From Halobacillus shinanisalinarum (GTDB taxonomy: Bacteria; Bacillota; Bacilli; Bacillales; Halobacillaceae): a DNA stretch of 64,000 nucleotides. A model generated the notes under the pieces. The model did not search any database and was not told the origin of the DNA. It saw only the letters and a program-made list of their open reading frames with translations. The DNA lies in the NCBI RefSeq assembly GCF_022919835.1, contig NZ_CP095074.1:124001-188000 (forward strand), read 5' to 3'. Of this stretch, positions 34,663 to 43,390 are shown piece after piece (position 1 is the stretch's first letter; each line of letters opens with the position of its first letter). The position numbers were made by a program, and so were the translations under genes.

Positions 34663-35805
34663 CTATTTTTTGTATTTATCTAGTTGATCCCCAATCATAT
34701 CGCTAAGAGAAAAACCAGAACTATCCTCTTCTTTTTGATACTGCTTCATCTCTTCACGACTTTGGTCACGTTCAAGCTCCTTCATGCTTAATGAAAGACG
34801 TTTTGCTTCTTCATCGACATCCAGAACCTTCACGCTGACCGTTTGTCCTTCTTCAAGGACCTCGCCTGGTGTGCCAATGTGACGATTAGAAATCTGAGAA
34901 ATATGAACAAGTCCTTCTACCCCTGGAAACACCTCAACAAAAGCACCAAAACTTACAAGCCTTCTCACTGTGCCTTCAAGAACCTCACCTTGATTGACAC
35001 GATTAGCAATATCCTGCCAAGGACCAGGCTGTGTTGCTTTAAGAGATAGTGAAATTCTTTCATTATCGCGGTCGACTGAAAGAACTTTCACATTAACAGT
35101 TTGTCCTTCCTCTACGACATCAGAAGATTTCTCTACGTGTTCGTGAGAAAGTTGTGAGATATGGACAAGACCATCAATACCTCCTAAATTCACAAAAGCA
35201 CCAAAATCAGTCAATCTTTGAACCGTGCCCTCGATAACTTGTCCTTCCTCAAGGGACTGGAGCACTTCTTGTTTCTGAGTGGACTCTTCCGCTTCCACAA
35301 CAGCCCGGTGTGAAAGGATCACTCGGTTTTGTTCACGGTCAAGTTCAACGACTTTCAAGCTGAGACTTCTTCCTTTATAATCTTCAAAATCTTCTACGTA
35401 ATACGTTTCTACTAAGGAAGCAGGGATGAAGCCACGGAGACCAATATCAACGACTAGTCCACCTTTAACGACGTCTTTTACCTCTGCCTCGAAAATTTCC
35501 GCGCTATCAAACTTAGCTTCAAGATCCTGCCACGCTTGGTCTGCGTCTACTGCTCGTTTCGATAGTACGATTTCATCATCTTCTACTTTCTTAACCTGCA
35601 GAGTTAATTCGTCTCCTTCGTGTACGACATCGGAAGCTTTTTCTACGTGCAGACTGGATAATTCACTAATGGGTACGATCCCTTCCACTTTATATCCCAC
35701 ATCTACAAGGACTTGTTTTTCTTCAATCTTCACGACTTTACCAGTCACGGTATCCCCTGCAGAAAATTCTTTCATACCTGATACTTCATGGTTCATTTCA
35801 TCCAT
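34663..35805 (-). CDS. ypfD: S1-domain RNA-binding protein YpfD (RpsA homologue)
   Basis: Four S1 domains in a row (about residues 14-85, 100-170, 185-255 and 272-342), each with the oligonucleotide fold pattern, the third and fourth the most canonical ([28 protein letters not shown], then [29 protein letters not shown]). A charged C-terminal tail follows. It resembles ribosomal protein S1 but has four instead of six repeats, as usual for low-GC Gram-positives, and is often annotated rpsA. Such proteins bind RNA; essential S1 function is not shown in Bacillus. AGGAGG lies nine bases before the ATG. Confidence 0.92.
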   Translation of the reverse strand: MDEMNHEVSGMKEFSAGDTVTGKVVKIEEKQVLVDVGYKVEGIVPISELSSLHVEKASDVVHEGDELTLQVKKVEDDEIVLSKRAVDADQAWQDLEAKFDSAEIFEAEVKDVVKGGLVVDIGLRGFIPASLVETYYVEDFEDYKGRSLSLKVVELDREQNRVILSHRAVVEAEESTQKQEVLQSLEEGQVIEGTVQRLTDFGAFVNLGGIDGLVHISQLSHEHVEKSSDVVEEGQTVNVKVLSVDRDNERISLSLKATQPGPWQDIANRVNQGEVLEGTVRRLVSFGAFVEVFPGVEGLVHISQISNRHIGTPGEVLEEGQTVSVKVLDVDEEAKRLSLSMKELERDQSREEMKQYQKEEDSSGFSLSDMIGDQLDKYKK

Positions 35806-35888
35806 ACAAAGCTACCTCCTTCAATTTCCGACACAACCAAAATACAGAAATGCCCTTTTGTCTAACTTCTAATATTTGGAGTCGTTTG

Positions 35889-36488
35889 TCAAGTGATTAC
35901 GCTTTTTTCACTGTGAAATTCATGCAATTGTCTGATTTCTTCCATAATCCGGTCTGTAACGACCTGAGCCGATGCTTTTTGTTCTCGATAGTCCGTCATA
36001 TCAATCGGTTTCCCATAAACAACTTTAAGCGGTTTAAGCTTTTCATAAGGTCCTATAATTGCGCAAGGCACAATTGTTGCTTCCGACCTTAGTGCAAAGA
36101 AACCAGCTCCGGCTAACCCTTTTCCGATCTCCCCGTTTTTTTGACGTGATCCTTCAGGGAACAACCCTAATACATGGTTTTCCTTAAGGATATCAAGCCC
36201 TTTTCTCAGCGCATTACGATCGCGCATGCCTCGTTTAATCGGAAAAGCGTTAATACTCTTCATTAATTTCTCTAAAAAGCGATTTTTAAAAAGTTCTTCT
36301 TTTGCTAAGAAATAGACATCCCGTTTATTAGTAATCCCAACAACAGGAGGGTCAACATTAGAAATATGATTGGCACAAATAATGACGGGACCATCTTTTG
36401 GTATATTTTCTTTTCCTGTCACCTTGATCCGGTAAAGCGGATAGAAAATAAGACTACAGACCAGCTTCCCCAATTTGTATAGCTTCAC
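35889..36488 (-). CDS. plsC: 1-acyl-sn-glycerol-3-phosphate acyltransferase
   Basis: It acylates lysophosphatidic acid to phosphatidic acid at the membrane. The acyltransferase motif NHISNVDPP contains H41-x4-D46. The substrate-phosphate motif FPEGSRQ and the IP block VPCAIIGPYEKLKP are also present. An N-terminal hydrophobic stretch (LVCSLIFYPLYRI) would anchor it. The 199 residues are typical. It starts two bases after the cmk stop, so the two are coupled. It lies between cmk and ypfD, as commonly seen in Bacillaceae. Confidence 0.93.
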   Translation of the reverse strand: MKLYKLGKLVCSLIFYPLYRIKVTGKENIPKDGPVIICANHISNVDPPVVGITNKRDVYFLAKEELFKNRFLEKLMKSINAFPIKRGMRDRNALRKGLDILKENHVLGLFPEGSRQKNGEIGKGLAGAGFFALRSEATIVPCAIIGPYEKLKPLKVVYGKPIDMTDYREQKASAQVVTDRIMEEIRQLHEFHSEKSVIT

Positions 36489-36490
36489 AC

Positions 36491-37180
36491 TTATCCCTCC
36501 CTCATTTCTTTCTGGTGAACAATTGTAACAATCTTGTTGACGACCTCTCCTATAGAAAGAGAAGTCGTATCCACTTCAATCGCATCCTTCGCTTTCACTA
36601 AAGGGGCTGTTTCACGTTTTGAATCAATTTCGTCGCGCTTTCTAATTTCCATTTTAAGCTGCTCAAGATCAGAATCAAAACCTTTTTCGGTGTTTTCTTT
36701 ATGACGACGTTCTGCTCTTTCCTCCACAGAAGCAATCATAAAAATCTTCACTTCCGCATCTGGGATGACATGTGTACCAATATCTCTACCATCCATGACC
36801 ACACCACGTTCTTTTACAAGATCTTGCTGTCTTTTCACCATTTCTTCCCGCACTTTACGATGCTTAGCAACAAAAGAGACATGGCTTGTCACTTCATTCG
36901 TACGGATATCAAGGGATACATCTTCTCCATCGAGGAACACATGCTGACCATCTTCGCTTTGTGATAGCACAATAGCTGTTCTTTGTAACAAATCTGCCAA
37001 TTGATCTTCATTATCAAGGTCAGTCTCTTCTGTTAATGCTTTTAATGTTAGAGATCGGTACATGGCTCCTGTATCTATGTAAATATAAGACAATTGGTGT
37101 GCTACACGTTTAGCTACTGTACTTTTGCCAGCTGCCGCCGGCCCGTCAATGGCTATCGCTAATGCTTTTGTTCGTTTCAT
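36491..37180 (-). CDS. cmk: Cytidylate kinase
   Basis: It phosphorylates CMP and dCMP. The P-loop GPAAAGKST lies at residues 12-20; [35 protein letters not shown] and the lid region RAERRHKE are characteristic. GGAGG lies seven bases before the ATG at 37180, giving 229 residues; the frame to 37222 has no ribosome site. The small gene ypfB, found upstream in B. subtilis, is not visible in the 164 bases between ypfA and cmk. Confidence 0.96.
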   Translation of the reverse strand: MKRTKALAIAIDGPAAAGKSTVAKRVAHQLSYIYIDTGAMYRSLTLKALTEETDLDNEDQLADLLQRTAIVLSQSEDGQHVFLDGEDVSLDIRTNEVTSHVSFVAKHRKVREEMVKRQQDLVKERGVVMDGRDIGTHVIPDAEVKIFMIASVEERAERRHKENTEKGFDSDLEQLKMEIRKRDEIDSKRETAPLVKAKDAIEVDTTSLSIGEVVNKIVTIVHQKEMREG

Positions 37181-37252
37181 TAAAGTTCCTCCAGTTTCAC
37201 AGTGCAACATACGAAAGCGCACCTGCTACAGAGAAAGCGCGCTTGTATCATA

Positions 37253-37266
37253 CGTATTTAAATACG
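37253..37266. repeat. 14-bp palindrome upstream of cmk
   Basis: CGTATTTAAATACG is a perfect palindrome 73 bases before the cmk start. It could be a protein-binding site; no promoter could be placed with confidence. Confidence 0.5.
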
Positions 37267-37344
37267 AGTATTACATACGTAAATCACTTTAATTATTCCT
37301 ATAAAGAATAACAAAATTCTCGTGTTAATTCCATTATTATATTA

Positions 37345-38016
37345 TTAATTCAGTTTACGTTTCCTCATATACATTTGCTGTTCAAAACAATATTGAACAA
37401 TAGACTGGCGATGCTTTTCAGTTATATTGATAAATTCGACAGACGCATTTACACGATGATTATTATCAACTGTACCAATCCTAATGATTTTTGCTTTTGT
37501 CTCAACATAACGATTTTCTCCAGAATTCATCGGTAAAACTAAGACGATTTCAATTTCCTGGTTCTGTGTTAACCCATGACTTTGCGGAAAAAGGATAGCC
37601 GCTCCTCCTCCGCTAAGATCCTTAGTTACGCTTGTAAAACTCGTCATTGAACAGCCTTCTCCACTCACAGCCACATCCAACGACGACTCTACACGTACAT
37701 ATTTCCTCCTTTGAATCCGGACAAGTTCGTCACGTCCTGGGAATGTTAAAACGAGAACAGGGATATTCATTTTCTTTCTTGCTACCACTTCCGTTTTAAA
37801 TCGGTAAACGGATTCATCTTCTCCAACAAAGCTTACGTAAAACTCAGTACCTTCAAAGAAAAACGCTGTTTTCCCCGAATCCATTTTGACAGGGTAATCA
37901 ATGTAAATATATTCTTCTGTATCATCAACAAGTTTACATTTATAACATTCTGGTTCATTTTGACTATGCTCATACAATTCTAATATGATGGGAGTTCCTA
38001 CTTTTATCAAGCCCAT
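37345..38016 (-). CDS. ypfA: c-di-GMP-binding PilZ protein (YpfA/MotI type)
   Basis: Residues 1-95 form a YcgR-like N-terminal domain, and residues from about 100 onward a PilZ domain. The c-di-GMP signature is complete: the RxxxR block RRKYVR (R104, R108) and DLSGGG (D133 to G138). In B. subtilis this protein (YpfA, MotI, DgrA) binds c-di-GMP and then slows flagellar rotation by contacting MotA; the same role here is inference from orthology. The length of 223 residues agrees. No signal peptide or membrane segment. Together with cheR it suggests a motile bacterium. Confidence 0.9.
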   Translation of the reverse strand: MGLIKVGTPIILELYEHSQNEPECYKCKLVDDTEEYIYIDYPVKMDSGKTAFFFEGTEFYVSFVGEDESVYRFKTEVVARKKMNIPVLVLTFPGRDELVRIQRRKYVRVESSLDVAVSGEGCSMTSFTSVTKDLSGGGAAILFPQSHGLTQNQEIEIVLVLPMNSGENRYVETKAKIIRIGTVDNNHRVNASVEFINITEKHRQSIVQYCFEQQMYMRKRKLN

Positions 38017-38123
38017 CGCCGCCTCTCTTCTACTATTACTTATATTATTACAAACATTGCTTCAGAAAGGAAGATGTTAGGTATTTTGAATTACAAAAAA
38101 CAACCATACAAGGTGTAAAAATC

Positions 38124-38156
38124 AAAAAAAGCCGCTCTTTTAAAAGCGGCTTTTTA
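38124..38156 (-). terminator. Terminator of the sleB-ypeB operon
   Basis: Stem AAAAAGCCGCT/AGCGGCTTTTT (38126-38136 and 38145-38155) with a T-run on the minus strand, four bases after the ypeB stop. Confidence 0.9.
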
Positions 38157-38159
38157 TAA

Positions 38160-39500
38160 TTAGAGTGTAGGCTCATATTTAGTTTCTACAGAATGAAGAA
38201 TTTCTACTTTTTCTTCTGTTCCGTCCCATGCATTTATGAATATTCGATACGTTTCATCATCCATGGTTGTTAAAAACTCATAGCACAGAACTTGTTCTTC
38301 CGATTCATTTTCAATAACTGACAAATGCTGCTCTTGAATCTCCAGATTAGGATTAACCTTTTCACGCGCTTCTTCTTCCGAAATGGACGCCTCTTTAATA
38401 GCTTCACCATCATGATGACTGAAATAATCAATTGCAGTCATTCCTAGTAGGTCGCCATTATCCAACGCGATTTTCATTTGTACAGAGTCAGGATAGTATC
38501 GGATTCCATCTTTCTTATAGACAAATCGATATACACCGACATGTTCATACTGACTGCTTTCGACAAGTTCGACGTCAGCCAAATCGATGCCTTCTAAATA
38601 GGACTTCGCCTTATTAGAACCTTCATACAAACTAATCTTAGGTTCCTTAACTGCCCTGCTGACCATAACTGTTAGTGGATGACCACCTTTTTTACTCATA
38701 TCAATATAGCCATTTGTATCCCCCTCTTGATAAGAAGCGGTGATTGTTTCAATGTTTGCACCTTCTCCTGAAGTGGTAATTGTTAAATTAGATTTATTTG
38801 CACCTTTTAACCACTTGGCAGCTATCTCTTTTGCTTGTGCTTTGTTAATCTCTTCCCCTTTAATTTTACTTAACTCTTCTTCCGATCCTGACGTAGCAAT
38901 TCCTGTTTCCATATTTGTTTCTTTGTAATCTTCCATCGATTTTTCAACGGTTTTAAAACCATTAATAATCGTGTTATCACCGTTCTCCTCATTGGTAGCC
39001 AAAGCGAGCTGAACATCCATCCAGCGCAGGTTTTCACTTAATACCATACTTTGGACTTGGCGTAATTCATCTTTAATTTTTCCTGATTGTTTATAGAGAG
39101 ACTCAAGACCTTTAATCTCCTGATCTGTTAATGGTTTATTTTCCAAATCCCTGACAGCAGTGTTGTAGGAGAAATCTCCAATATTATATAAAAATTCTTC
39201 CGTCTTATTAAATGGAAGCAATGTTAATGGCAGCTGTCCGACGTTGGATTTGGCTTCAGAAGTAAGTCTCCAAATCTCAGCTAACTGCGGAGATATCTGT
39301 TGTCTCGTATTCATAGCTAAAGTTGCTCCAATTTTGTCATGCAGTAAATCCATGTCATAGGTAAGTTCGTGAAACGCACGTTGATAGTTGTTCTCAGCTT
39401 GTAAAAGAATAGCATTCTTTTCTTGATTTTCTTTATAACCAAACACTCCAAGACCAATAATAGCCAGAGCTAATACCGTAATTGTAATCCAGCGAAACAT
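38160..39500 (-). CDS. ypeB: Germination protein YpeB
   Basis: It is required for localisation and stability of the spore cortex-lytic enzyme SleB. The N-terminus is a membrane anchor (ITITVLALAIIGLGVFGY), a helical region follows, and the C-terminal half holds PepSY-type domains (ITASYQEGDTNGYIDMSKKGG, then LEGIDLADVELVESSQYEHVGVYRFVYKKDGIRYYPD). The length of 446 residues matches. AGGAGG lies eight bases before the ATG at 39500; a GTG nine bases upstream overlaps that site. It begins 12 bases after sleB. Acts in the spore inner membrane/cortex. Confidence 0.93.
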   Translation of the reverse strand: MFRWITITVLALAIIGLGVFGYKENQEKNAILLQAENNYQRAFHELTYDMDLLHDKIGATLAMNTRQQISPQLAEIWRLTSEAKSNVGQLPLTLLPFNKTEEFLYNIGDFSYNTAVRDLENKPLTDQEIKGLESLYKQSGKIKDELRQVQSMVLSENLRWMDVQLALATNEENGDNTIINGFKTVEKSMEDYKETNMETGIATSGSEEELSKIKGEEINKAQAKEIAAKWLKGANKSNLTITTSGEGANIETITASYQEGDTNGYIDMSKKGGHPLTVMVSRAVKEPKISLYEGSNKAKSYLEGIDLADVELVESSQYEHVGVYRFVYKKDGIRYYPDSVQMKIALDNGDLLGMTAIDYFSHHDGEAIKEASISEEEAREKVNPNLEIQEQHLSVIENESEEQVLCYEFLTTMDDETYRIFINAWDGTEEKVEILHSVETKYEPTL

Positions 39501-39512
39501 GTTGCCCACCTC

Positions 39513-40352
39513 CTATTTACAGAATATATGTTTTCCAATTTTCTTAATTTGCGGTCGTGACCAAATCCAATCTGATGTTGCGGTATTAGGATTGAAATAA
39601 TACTGTGCTTGACCTGAAGGATCCCAGCCATTAATCGCATCAATTACAGCACGTTTAGCTGTTTCATCCGGGGTTAACCATATTTGCCCATCACTAACGG
39701 CTGTAAAAGCACGAGGCTCAAATATAACTCCCGAAATTGAGTTCGGAAATGTGGCACTTTCAACACGATTTAAAATAACAGCTGCTACGGCGACTTTTCC
39801 GATATACGGTTCCCCGCGTGCTTCTCCATGAACAGCATTAGCCATTAGCTGAATATCATTTTGTGAATAACCGCCAGGTACATTGACTGCTGTAGGTTCC
39901 GGTGGAGGAGAAGACTGCTGCTGTTGTTGCTGTTGTTGCTGCTGAGGTTGTTGTTGCTCAGTCTGTTGCTCATTCGGCGTACCTCCATAATGAGTAAAGT
40001 CATTGCCCTGTCTAATCTGTTTTTTTACATATCCTTTATCGTAATCACTGGCTTCAACCAACTTTTCTTTCACCTTGGGGCCAGCCAGTCCGTCAATTGT
40101 CATACCAAACTCATATTGAAAGTTACGCAAAGCCCAGTATGTTCCCCATCCAAAAACGCCATCTATTTCCCCATTATAGAAACCTAAATATTGGAGACGG
40201 GATTGCAGTTCAATTACATCATCACCAACAGCACCATGTTGAATGACTTGGTTTGAGAAAGCTTGAACTGGTTTAGTATCATTCAACACTGAAAAAGGTT
40301 GAATGAATAATACAAACGCAAGGCAAAATATAGCCGTTTTTTTCCAAATCAT
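39513..40352 (-). CDS. sleB: Spore cortex-lytic enzyme SleB
   Basis: A lytic transglycosylase that degrades cortex peptidoglycan with muramic-delta-lactam during germination. Domain order: signal peptide (WKKTAIFCLAFVLFIQPFSV), a peptidoglycan-binding domain (VIQHGAVGDDVIELQSRLQYLGFYNGEIDGVFG), a Gln-rich linker, and the catalytic domain with VHGEARGEPYIGKVAVAAVILNR (the Glu after HG is catalytic). The start at 40352 has AGGGTGG eight bases upstream. The linker has an uninterrupted run of ten Gln encoded by CAG/CAA codons. Forms an operon with ypeB; normally forespore-specific (sigma-G). Confidence 0.94.
   Translation of the reverse strand: MIWKKTAIFCLAFVLFIQPFSVLNDTKPVQAFSNQVIQHGAVGDDVIELQSRLQYLGFYNGEIDGVFGWGTYWALRNFQYEFGMTIDGLAGPKVKEKLVEASDYDKGYVKKQIRQGNDFTHYGGTPNEQQTEQQQPQQQQQQQQQQSSPPPEPTAVNVPGGYSQNDIQLMANAVHGEARGEPYIGKVAVAAVILNRVESATFPNSISGVIFEPRAFTAVSDGQIWLTPDETAKRAVIDAINGWDPSGQAQYYFNPNTATSDWIWSRPQIKKIGKHIFCK
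39921..39962. repeat. CAG/CAA trinucleotide tract encoding the SleB poly-Gln linker
   Basis: On the + strand the tract reads as alternating CTG and TTG triplets. It encodes QQQPQQQQQQQQQQ-type sequence between the binding and catalytic domains. Confidence 0.85.
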
Positions 40353-40485
40353 CTTAACTTCCACCCTGACCATTACATATATTTGTAGCGTTAGTTTTTA
40401 TCAAAGTTGCTACATTATACATGTCAATGTAGGAAGGATATTTGTATCAATTCAATAATAGAGTTCCTTTACCTACTGACAAATA

Positions 40486-40516
40486 AAAAAAGCCTCCCTT
40501 TTATAGTAAGGAGACC
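40486..40516 (-). terminator. Terminator of prsW
   Basis: An imperfect stem (CTCCTT against AAGGGAG, about 40492-40514) followed on the minus strand by TTTTTTTATT, directly after the prsW stop. Confidence 0.7.
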
Positions 40517-41181
40517 TATTCATTACTAACCTTTTTTATCAGTTGTTCATGATGCCGGTTGGCTACTCTGATTTTTCTTACGCCGACCATCCACAAAATG
40601 ATCATAAATGGAATAACGTAGTATAGCCATTCATTTGTAACGACAAAGTAGCCGTAAAAGCTATGCAGCATAAATGGAATCAGGAAGGCTAGAAAGATAT
40701 GAGTTTTGCGATGATTGGAAGAAAACTTTGCTTTCCCCATATAGAAACCCATCAAAATCCCAAAAAGGCCATGTGAAGAAACCGGGAAGATCGCGCGAAA
40801 AAAAGCAAATTCGATGCCGTTTGCAAACAGGTAAATAATATTTTCTAAGGTAGCGAATCCTAGACTGATGGCGACGCCGTATATAATTCCATCATAATGA
40901 TGATCAAAAGATGTATGTCGAAAAATCATAAACATAAAAACGAACCACTTAAAAAACTCTTCTAATAATCCAGCTAAAAATATTGATTTCAATAATGAGC
41001 TTTGAAAGAAGCCTTCACTTTCAAACGCATATTGAATAAACATCAGCGGAAAAACTAAAAGAGCTCCTAAAATAAACATCCGGAAAATTAAAGGTAAGGG
41101 CTCAAGTTCTATTCTTTTACTAAGATAAATGAATGTCATAATTGCAATAGCAGGAGCTATCGCCACTGTTAAAATGGCCAT
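40516..41181 (-). CDS. prsW: Intramembrane site-1 protease PrsW
   Basis: A polytopic membrane protein of 221 residues with about eight helices. The protease family motif EEFFKW (after LAGLLEEF) and a conserved His in SSHGLFGILMGFYMG match PrsW. In B. subtilis PrsW performs the first cleavage of the anti-sigma factor RsiW to release sigma-W under envelope stress; no rsiW is in this window. Position next to sleB-ypeB is the B. subtilis one (ypdC). A GAGGGCTG-like ribosome site precedes the ATG. Divergent from ansA. Confidence 0.9.
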   Translation of the reverse strand: MAILTVAIAPAIAIMTFIYLSKRIELEPLPLIFRMFILGALLVFPLMFIQYAFESEGFFQSSLLKSIFLAGLLEEFFKWFVFMFMIFRHTSFDHHYDGIIYGVAISLGFATLENIIYLFANGIEFAFFRAIFPVSSHGLFGILMGFYMGKAKFSSNHRKTHIFLAFLIPFMLHSFYGYFVVTNEWLYYVIPFMIILWMVGVRKIRVANRHHEQLIKKVSNE

Positions 41182-41275
41182 ATTTAATCAGCCCTCTCTC
41201 TTTCTTTCCACCTCAATTCATCGTATCATGAAGAAGGAAGAAAAGGAATAAGTAACGATAGGCGGTGACTAACAT

Positions 41276-42187
41276 ATGAAACGCATTTTAATCATACATA
41301 CAGGTGGAACCATTTCTATGAAAGAAAACAAACAAACAGGAGAGGTAAATACGGACGAAGACCATCCGTTAGAAGAAATCTCCTCCTTTTTGTCGGGGAC
41401 GACTGTAATTGAAGATGAATTTTTATTTCACCTTCCCTCCCCACATATCCGTCCCGACCATATGTTAAAGCTAGGTCGGTTTATCCATGAAAAACTCGCA
41501 ACAGATTCTTTCGATGGAATAGTCATTACACACGGAACGGATACTCTGGAAGAAACTGCATTCTTTCTTGACCTGTTTCTGCAAACTAAAGAACCAGTCA
41601 TTGTAACGGGAGCAATGCGTTCAAGTAACGAAATAGGTTCAGATGGATTATATAATTTATTGAGTGCCATTCGCGTAGCCAGTTGTGACGAGGCTCAGGA
41701 CAAAGGTGTGCTGGTCGTAATGAATGACGAGATCCATACAGCTCGCAACGTTACCAAAACGTCAACGAGTAATGTAGCCACCTTTCAAAGTCCGCAATAC
41801 GGTCCCATAGGAATTACAACAAAAAGGGATGTCTTTTTCCATCATAAAACAACAAGTCATGATTCCTATCCCATTCAACAAATCAGCAAAAGCGTCTCGT
41901 TGATTAAGGCTTACGCCGGTATGGACGGACTTCTTATTGATGCCGTTCGAAATAGCGGGGTGGACGGCATGGTGATTGAGGCACTAGGGCAAGGGAACTT
42001 GCCTCCAGAAACAGTCGCATCGATTAAAACAACCATTCAAGCGGGTATTCCAATTGTATTAGTCTCAAGGTGCTATCAGGGCACTGTTCAGGACACCTAC
42101 AGTTACAAGGGCGGGGGCGTCAACTTAGAGAACTTGGCGTTATTTTCGCCAATGGACTTACTGGACCTAAAGCACGTATCAAGTTGA
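41276..42187 (+). CDS. ansA: L-asparaginase, C-terminus displaced by a frameshift
   Basis: The protein has both catalytic threonine motifs of L-asparaginases: HTGGTISM (T12 region) and ITHGTDTLEETAFFLD, plus TGAMRSSNEIGSDG. It would hydrolyse asparagine to aspartate and ammonia in the cytoplasm (no signal peptide). Up to GGGVNLENL the frame is normal; then it reads ALFSPMDLLDLKHVSS and stops at 42187. In the next frame the bases 42136-42246 encode GVIFANGLTGPKARIKLMIAL plus a short tail, which is the conserved family ending. One base, most simply a G in the TTGG(G)CG context near 42136, is missing. Either a sequence error or a true mutation; the catalytic residues are kept, but the C-terminal structure would be lost. 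Confidence 0.88.
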   Translation: MKRILIIHTGGTISMKENKQTGEVNTDEDHPLEEISSFLSGTTVIEDEFLFHLPSPHIRPDHMLKLGRFIHEKLATDSFDGIVITHGTDTLEETAFFLDLFLQTKEPVIVTGAMRSSNEIGSDGLYNLLSAIRVASCDEAQDKGVLVVMNDEIHTARNVTKTSTSNVATFQSPQYGPIGITTKRDVFFHHKTTSHDSYPIQQISKSVSLIKAYAGMDGLLIDAVRNSGVDGMVIEALGQGNLPPETVASIKTTIQAGIPIVLVSRCYQGTVQDTYSYKGGGVNLENLALFSPMDLLDLKHVSS

Positions 42188-42246
42188 TGATCGCTCTTGA
42201 AATGACTAGTAATCCGATGGAGCTCTCACCGATGTTCAGTTATTAA
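42136..42246 (+). pseudogene. Out-of-frame 3' end of the asparaginase gene
   Basis: This frame encodes the expected C-terminal ANGLTGPKARIKLMIAL of the asparaginase family, shifted by one base from the main reading frame, and runs to a TAA at 42244-42246. It has no start of its own. Confidence 0.88.
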
Positions 42247-42294
42247 TAAAAAGGCAGGGGCCGTAGGGTCACTTGGGTGGCAACACATGCAGTA

Positions 42295-42336
42295 AAAAGC
42301 AGGTTCATGGAACAAAACTCCCATGAACCTGCTTTT
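42295..42336. terminator. Bidirectional terminator between ansA and ypdA
   Basis: A 16-bp perfect stem (42295-42310 and 42321-42336) with a 10-base loop; T-run to the right and A-run to the left serve both converging genes. The ypdA stop overlaps its right edge. Confidence 0.92.
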
Positions 42337-43318
42337 ATTTTTGAGAAATATCCTCCGCAATTTGCTTACCATGAAACCGACCATTTTCGATGAAAACTTC
42401 ATTATTATTGTACCCTGCTGCGATTACGCCGGCAATATAAATACCTGAAACGTTTGTCTCCATTGTTTGCTCATTAAATGATGGACGTCCAGTTTCTTCC
42501 TCCATGGTTATACCCATCTCTGTTAAGAAGTGGTGGTCGGGACGATAGCCGGTCATTGCAAAAACGAAATCATTTTTGATTCGTTTCTCTTTTCCTTTAC
42601 ACTCATACACTACTTCGTGGTGGGTAACCTCCCTTACATTCGCACAGAAATCCATGTGAACAATTCCTTTTCTAACGAGCGCTTCAAACTGCGGGAGGAT
42701 CCATGGTTTAATACTTTTAGAATAATCTTCTCCTCGATAAAGGACCGTCACCTTTGCTCCTGCTTTCACTAATTCAAGAGCAGCATCTGCTGCGGAATTC
42801 TTACCACCGATAATCGCAACTTCTTTATCGTAATAAGGATGTGCTTCTTTAAAGTAATGCATAACTTTGTCCAGTTCTTCGCCTTTTACACTCATGTAGT
42901 TCGGCTGGTCGTAATACCCTGTGGCTGCAATGACATATTCTGTGATATATTCATGCTCTTCTCCTGTATTACTAGTTGTGGTTAACCTATATCCGCTTTC
43001 TTGCACCTCTACAGCATCTACTTTTTCAAAAGCCTGAATTCTTAATTGCTCTCGTCCAGCCACCGCCCGATAATAGGCAAGTGCCTCATTCCGTACTGGT
43101 TTTTGCCGCTCAGTAATAAAAGGAATCTGACCGATTTCAAGCTTCTCACTCGAACTAAAAAATGTTTGATGTGTAGGGTAATGATAGATTGAATTTACAA
43201 TGCTTCCTTTTTCAATGAGTAATGGCTCAATCCCTTGCTTTTTAAGTTCAATGGCAGCACTCATCCCACAAGGGCCTGCTCCAATGATAATCACCTTTTC
43301 CTGTTGCACTCCTGTCAC
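42335..43318 (-). CDS. ypdA: Bacillithiol disulfide reductase YpdA (Bdr)
   Basis: A flavoprotein of the thioredoxin-reductase-like family: FAD motif IIIGAGPCGMSAAIELKKQG at the N-terminus, a second dinucleotide motif IIGGKNSAADAALELVKAGAKVTVLYRG for NADPH, and the C-terminal FAD block SGIYIAGVIAAGYNNNEVFIENGRFHG. It lacks the CxxC pair of thioredoxin reductase, using the single Cys after GAGP (C17 region), as YpdA proteins do. It reduces oxidised bacillithiol. Next to gudB as in B. subtilis. It complements bshA in this window. Confidence 0.92.
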   Translation of the reverse strand: MTGVQQEKVIIIGAGPCGMSAAIELKKQGIEPLLIEKGSIVNSIYHYPTHQTFFSSSEKLEIGQIPFITERQKPVRNEALAYYRAVAGREQLRIQAFEKVDAVEVQESGYRLTTTSNTGEEHEYITEYVIAATGYYDQPNYMSVKGEELDKVMHYFKEAHPYYDKEVAIIGGKNSAADAALELVKAGAKVTVLYRGEDYSKSIKPWILPQFEALVRKGIVHMDFCANVREVTHHEVVYECKGKEKRIKNDFVFAMTGYRPDHHFLTEMGITMEEETGRPSFNEQTMETNVSGIYIAGVIAAGYNNNEVFIENGRFHGKQIAEDISQK

Positions 43319-43342
43319 TCCTCTTTGTTCGCTTGCAAACGA

Positions 43343-43374
43343 AAATCTCCTACCATATGAATGATAGGAGATTT
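43343..43374 (-). terminator. Probable terminator of gudB
   Basis: Stem AAATCTCCTA/TAGGAGATTT (43343-43352 and 43365-43374), 17 bases after the gudB stop. The U-run is short, so ypdA readthrough is possible. Confidence 0.6.
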
Positions 43375-43390
43375 AATAAGTGGAATCAAC

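Noticed and set aside
40381..40440. Sigma-G promoter of sleB
   Set aside because: TGTATA with a partial -10 (AAAACTA) 17 bases on is too weak to call.
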